From: Arenicellaceae bacterium
GTDB taxonomy: Bacteria > Pseudomonadota > Gammaproteobacteria > Arenicellales > Arenicellaceae
Direction of reading: 5' to 3'
Length of the DNA stretch: 64,000 nt
NCBI GenBank assembly: GCA_029246505.1
Contig: JAQWNC010000011.1
Span: 23,548-87,547 of the forward strand
In this document: positions 63,582 to 64,000 of the stretch, in pieces
How positions within the stretch are numbered: the first letter of the stretch is position 1
Layout of the letters: the number at the start of each line of letters is the position of its first letter
The notes under the pieces: model-generated
Databases searched by the model: none
Told to the model about the DNA's origin: nothing
Seen by the model: the letters and a program-made list of their open reading frames with translations, nothing else
Program-made: the position numbers and the translations under genes

Positions 63582-63599
63582 GCATTAATTCAGCTTATT
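63582..63599 (+). repeat. 18-bp upstream element, copy 2
   Basis: Second copy of the element at 57313-57330 (16 of 18 bases). It lies immediately before the duplicated 58-bp leader, 38 bp from the start at 63637, which suggests it is part of the promoter. Confidence 0.45.
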
Positions 63600-63600
63600 C

Positions 63601-63658
63601 TCAGAAAGTATAGAATAATTATTAGATGGAGTTGTTATGAGCTTAAAAACATCTCGTT
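63601..63658 (+). repeat. Duplicated leader and signal-peptide start, copy 2
   Basis: Partner of 58301-58358, with mismatches only at offsets 10, 23 and 35. It covers the ribosome binding site, the ATG at 63637 and codons for MSLKTSR. Confidence 0.95.
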
Positions 63659-63990
63659 TTAAACCCTGGTTGGCTATAGTTACTATAGGTGTTTCGGTTT
63701 CGGTTTCTGTATCAGCGCAGCCACAGGTCCCCCCTTGCGGGACTTTAAAGGTTTCTAAAGATACAAAGATCGAAACCCGACTGTTCCAGAAAGGGACCTA
63801 CCAGATACACGCGGTTGGCATCTCATGCAAGGAGGTGATCGGAAGAGATGGACTCTTTGCAAAATTCCTATCCCTGGGAGATGATGTACCACTACCCGAG
63901 CCTTGGGAGTCCCTTATCGGAGTGGTCGGAGCACGGAAGTTTGTAGCTGGCCCGGGAATTGGTATTCGTGCGCAGAGGATATCTGACTAG
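63637..63990 (+). CDS. Small exported protein of unknown function
   Basis: The 117-residue product has a signal peptide with a VSVSVSVSA stretch and cleavage expected near residue 27. The mature part has two cysteines (C34 and C64) that could pair, and is otherwise basic and Gly-rich at the end (VAGPGIGIRAQR). I recognise no family. It has the same leader and signal-peptide start as the VWA protein, and a GGAG ribosome binding site. Confidence 0.7.
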   Translation: MSLKTSRFKPWLAIVTIGVSVSVSVSAQPQVPPCGTLKVSKDTKIETRLFQKGTYQIHAVGISCKEVIGRDGLFAKFLSLGDDVPLPEPWESLIGVVGARKFVAGPGIGIRAQRISD

Positions 63991-64000
63991 TATTTAACCT

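Overview
The window comes from a free-living gammaproteobacterium of moderate to low GC. The evidence is gene order: der-bamB-yfgM-hisS-rodZ-pilF-rlmN-ndk, lepA-lepB-DUF4845-rnc-era-recO-pdxJ, asd-fimV-truA-trpF-folC-dedD-cvpA-purF-metZ, and ligA-zipA-smc are all gammaproteobacterial arrangements. Pilus-associated genes (fimV, pilF), an aerobic succinate dehydrogenase and single-domain QueF fit an aerobic, possibly aquatic lineage. I cannot place it below class from sequence alone.

Layout. 1-8 kb: outer-membrane assembly, translation and cell-shape genes on the minus strand, ending in ndk. 8-16 kb: iscA, cysE, trmJ on the minus strand, then suhB and mutS on the plus strand, dsbC, and a lytic transglycosylase gene broken by two in-frame amber codons. 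16-24 kb: the lep-era-rec-pdxJ operon divergent from nadB. 24-31 kb: a LysR remnant, an exported protein of unknown role, the complete sdhCDAB operon with assembly factors SdhE and SdhAF4, divergent ygfZ, and ftsB. 31.7-32.3 kb: a decayed outer-membrane beta-barrel gene. 32-51 kb: metZ-purF-cvpA-dedD-folC-trpF-truA-fimV-asd, a small unknown gene, and ligA-zipA-smc. 51-53.5 kb: queF followed by a three-gene overlapping cassette (PhyH dioxygenase, fatty-acid-hydroxylase-type membrane protein, CDP-alcohol phosphotransferase) that looks like a lipid-modification unit. 54-57 kb: a dicarboxylate/glutamate symporter, a FAD-oxidoreductase remnant, a TSUP transporter and tmRNA.

The accessory part lies directly downstream of ssrA, a common integration site for genomic islands: 57.4-64 kb carries only exported proteins. 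They are a class-B3-like metallo-beta-lactamase-fold protein with a Gln-variant zinc site, a tandem von Willebrand A protein with a partner of two repeated domains, a HExxH metallopeptidase, and a small two-cysteine protein. Two of these genes share an almost identical 58-bp leader that runs from upstream of the ribosome binding site into the signal peptide, and two share an 18-bp upstream element. This is the best candidate for an undescribed system in the window, but its function cannot be read from sequence.

A second theme is erosion. At least four gene remnants (lytic transglycosylase, LysR, beta-barrel protein, FAD oxidoreductase) sit between intact genes. Several conserved clusters also lack usual members at this location (ispG, iscRSU, rpoE-rseAB, accD), which suggests rearrangement or streamlining.
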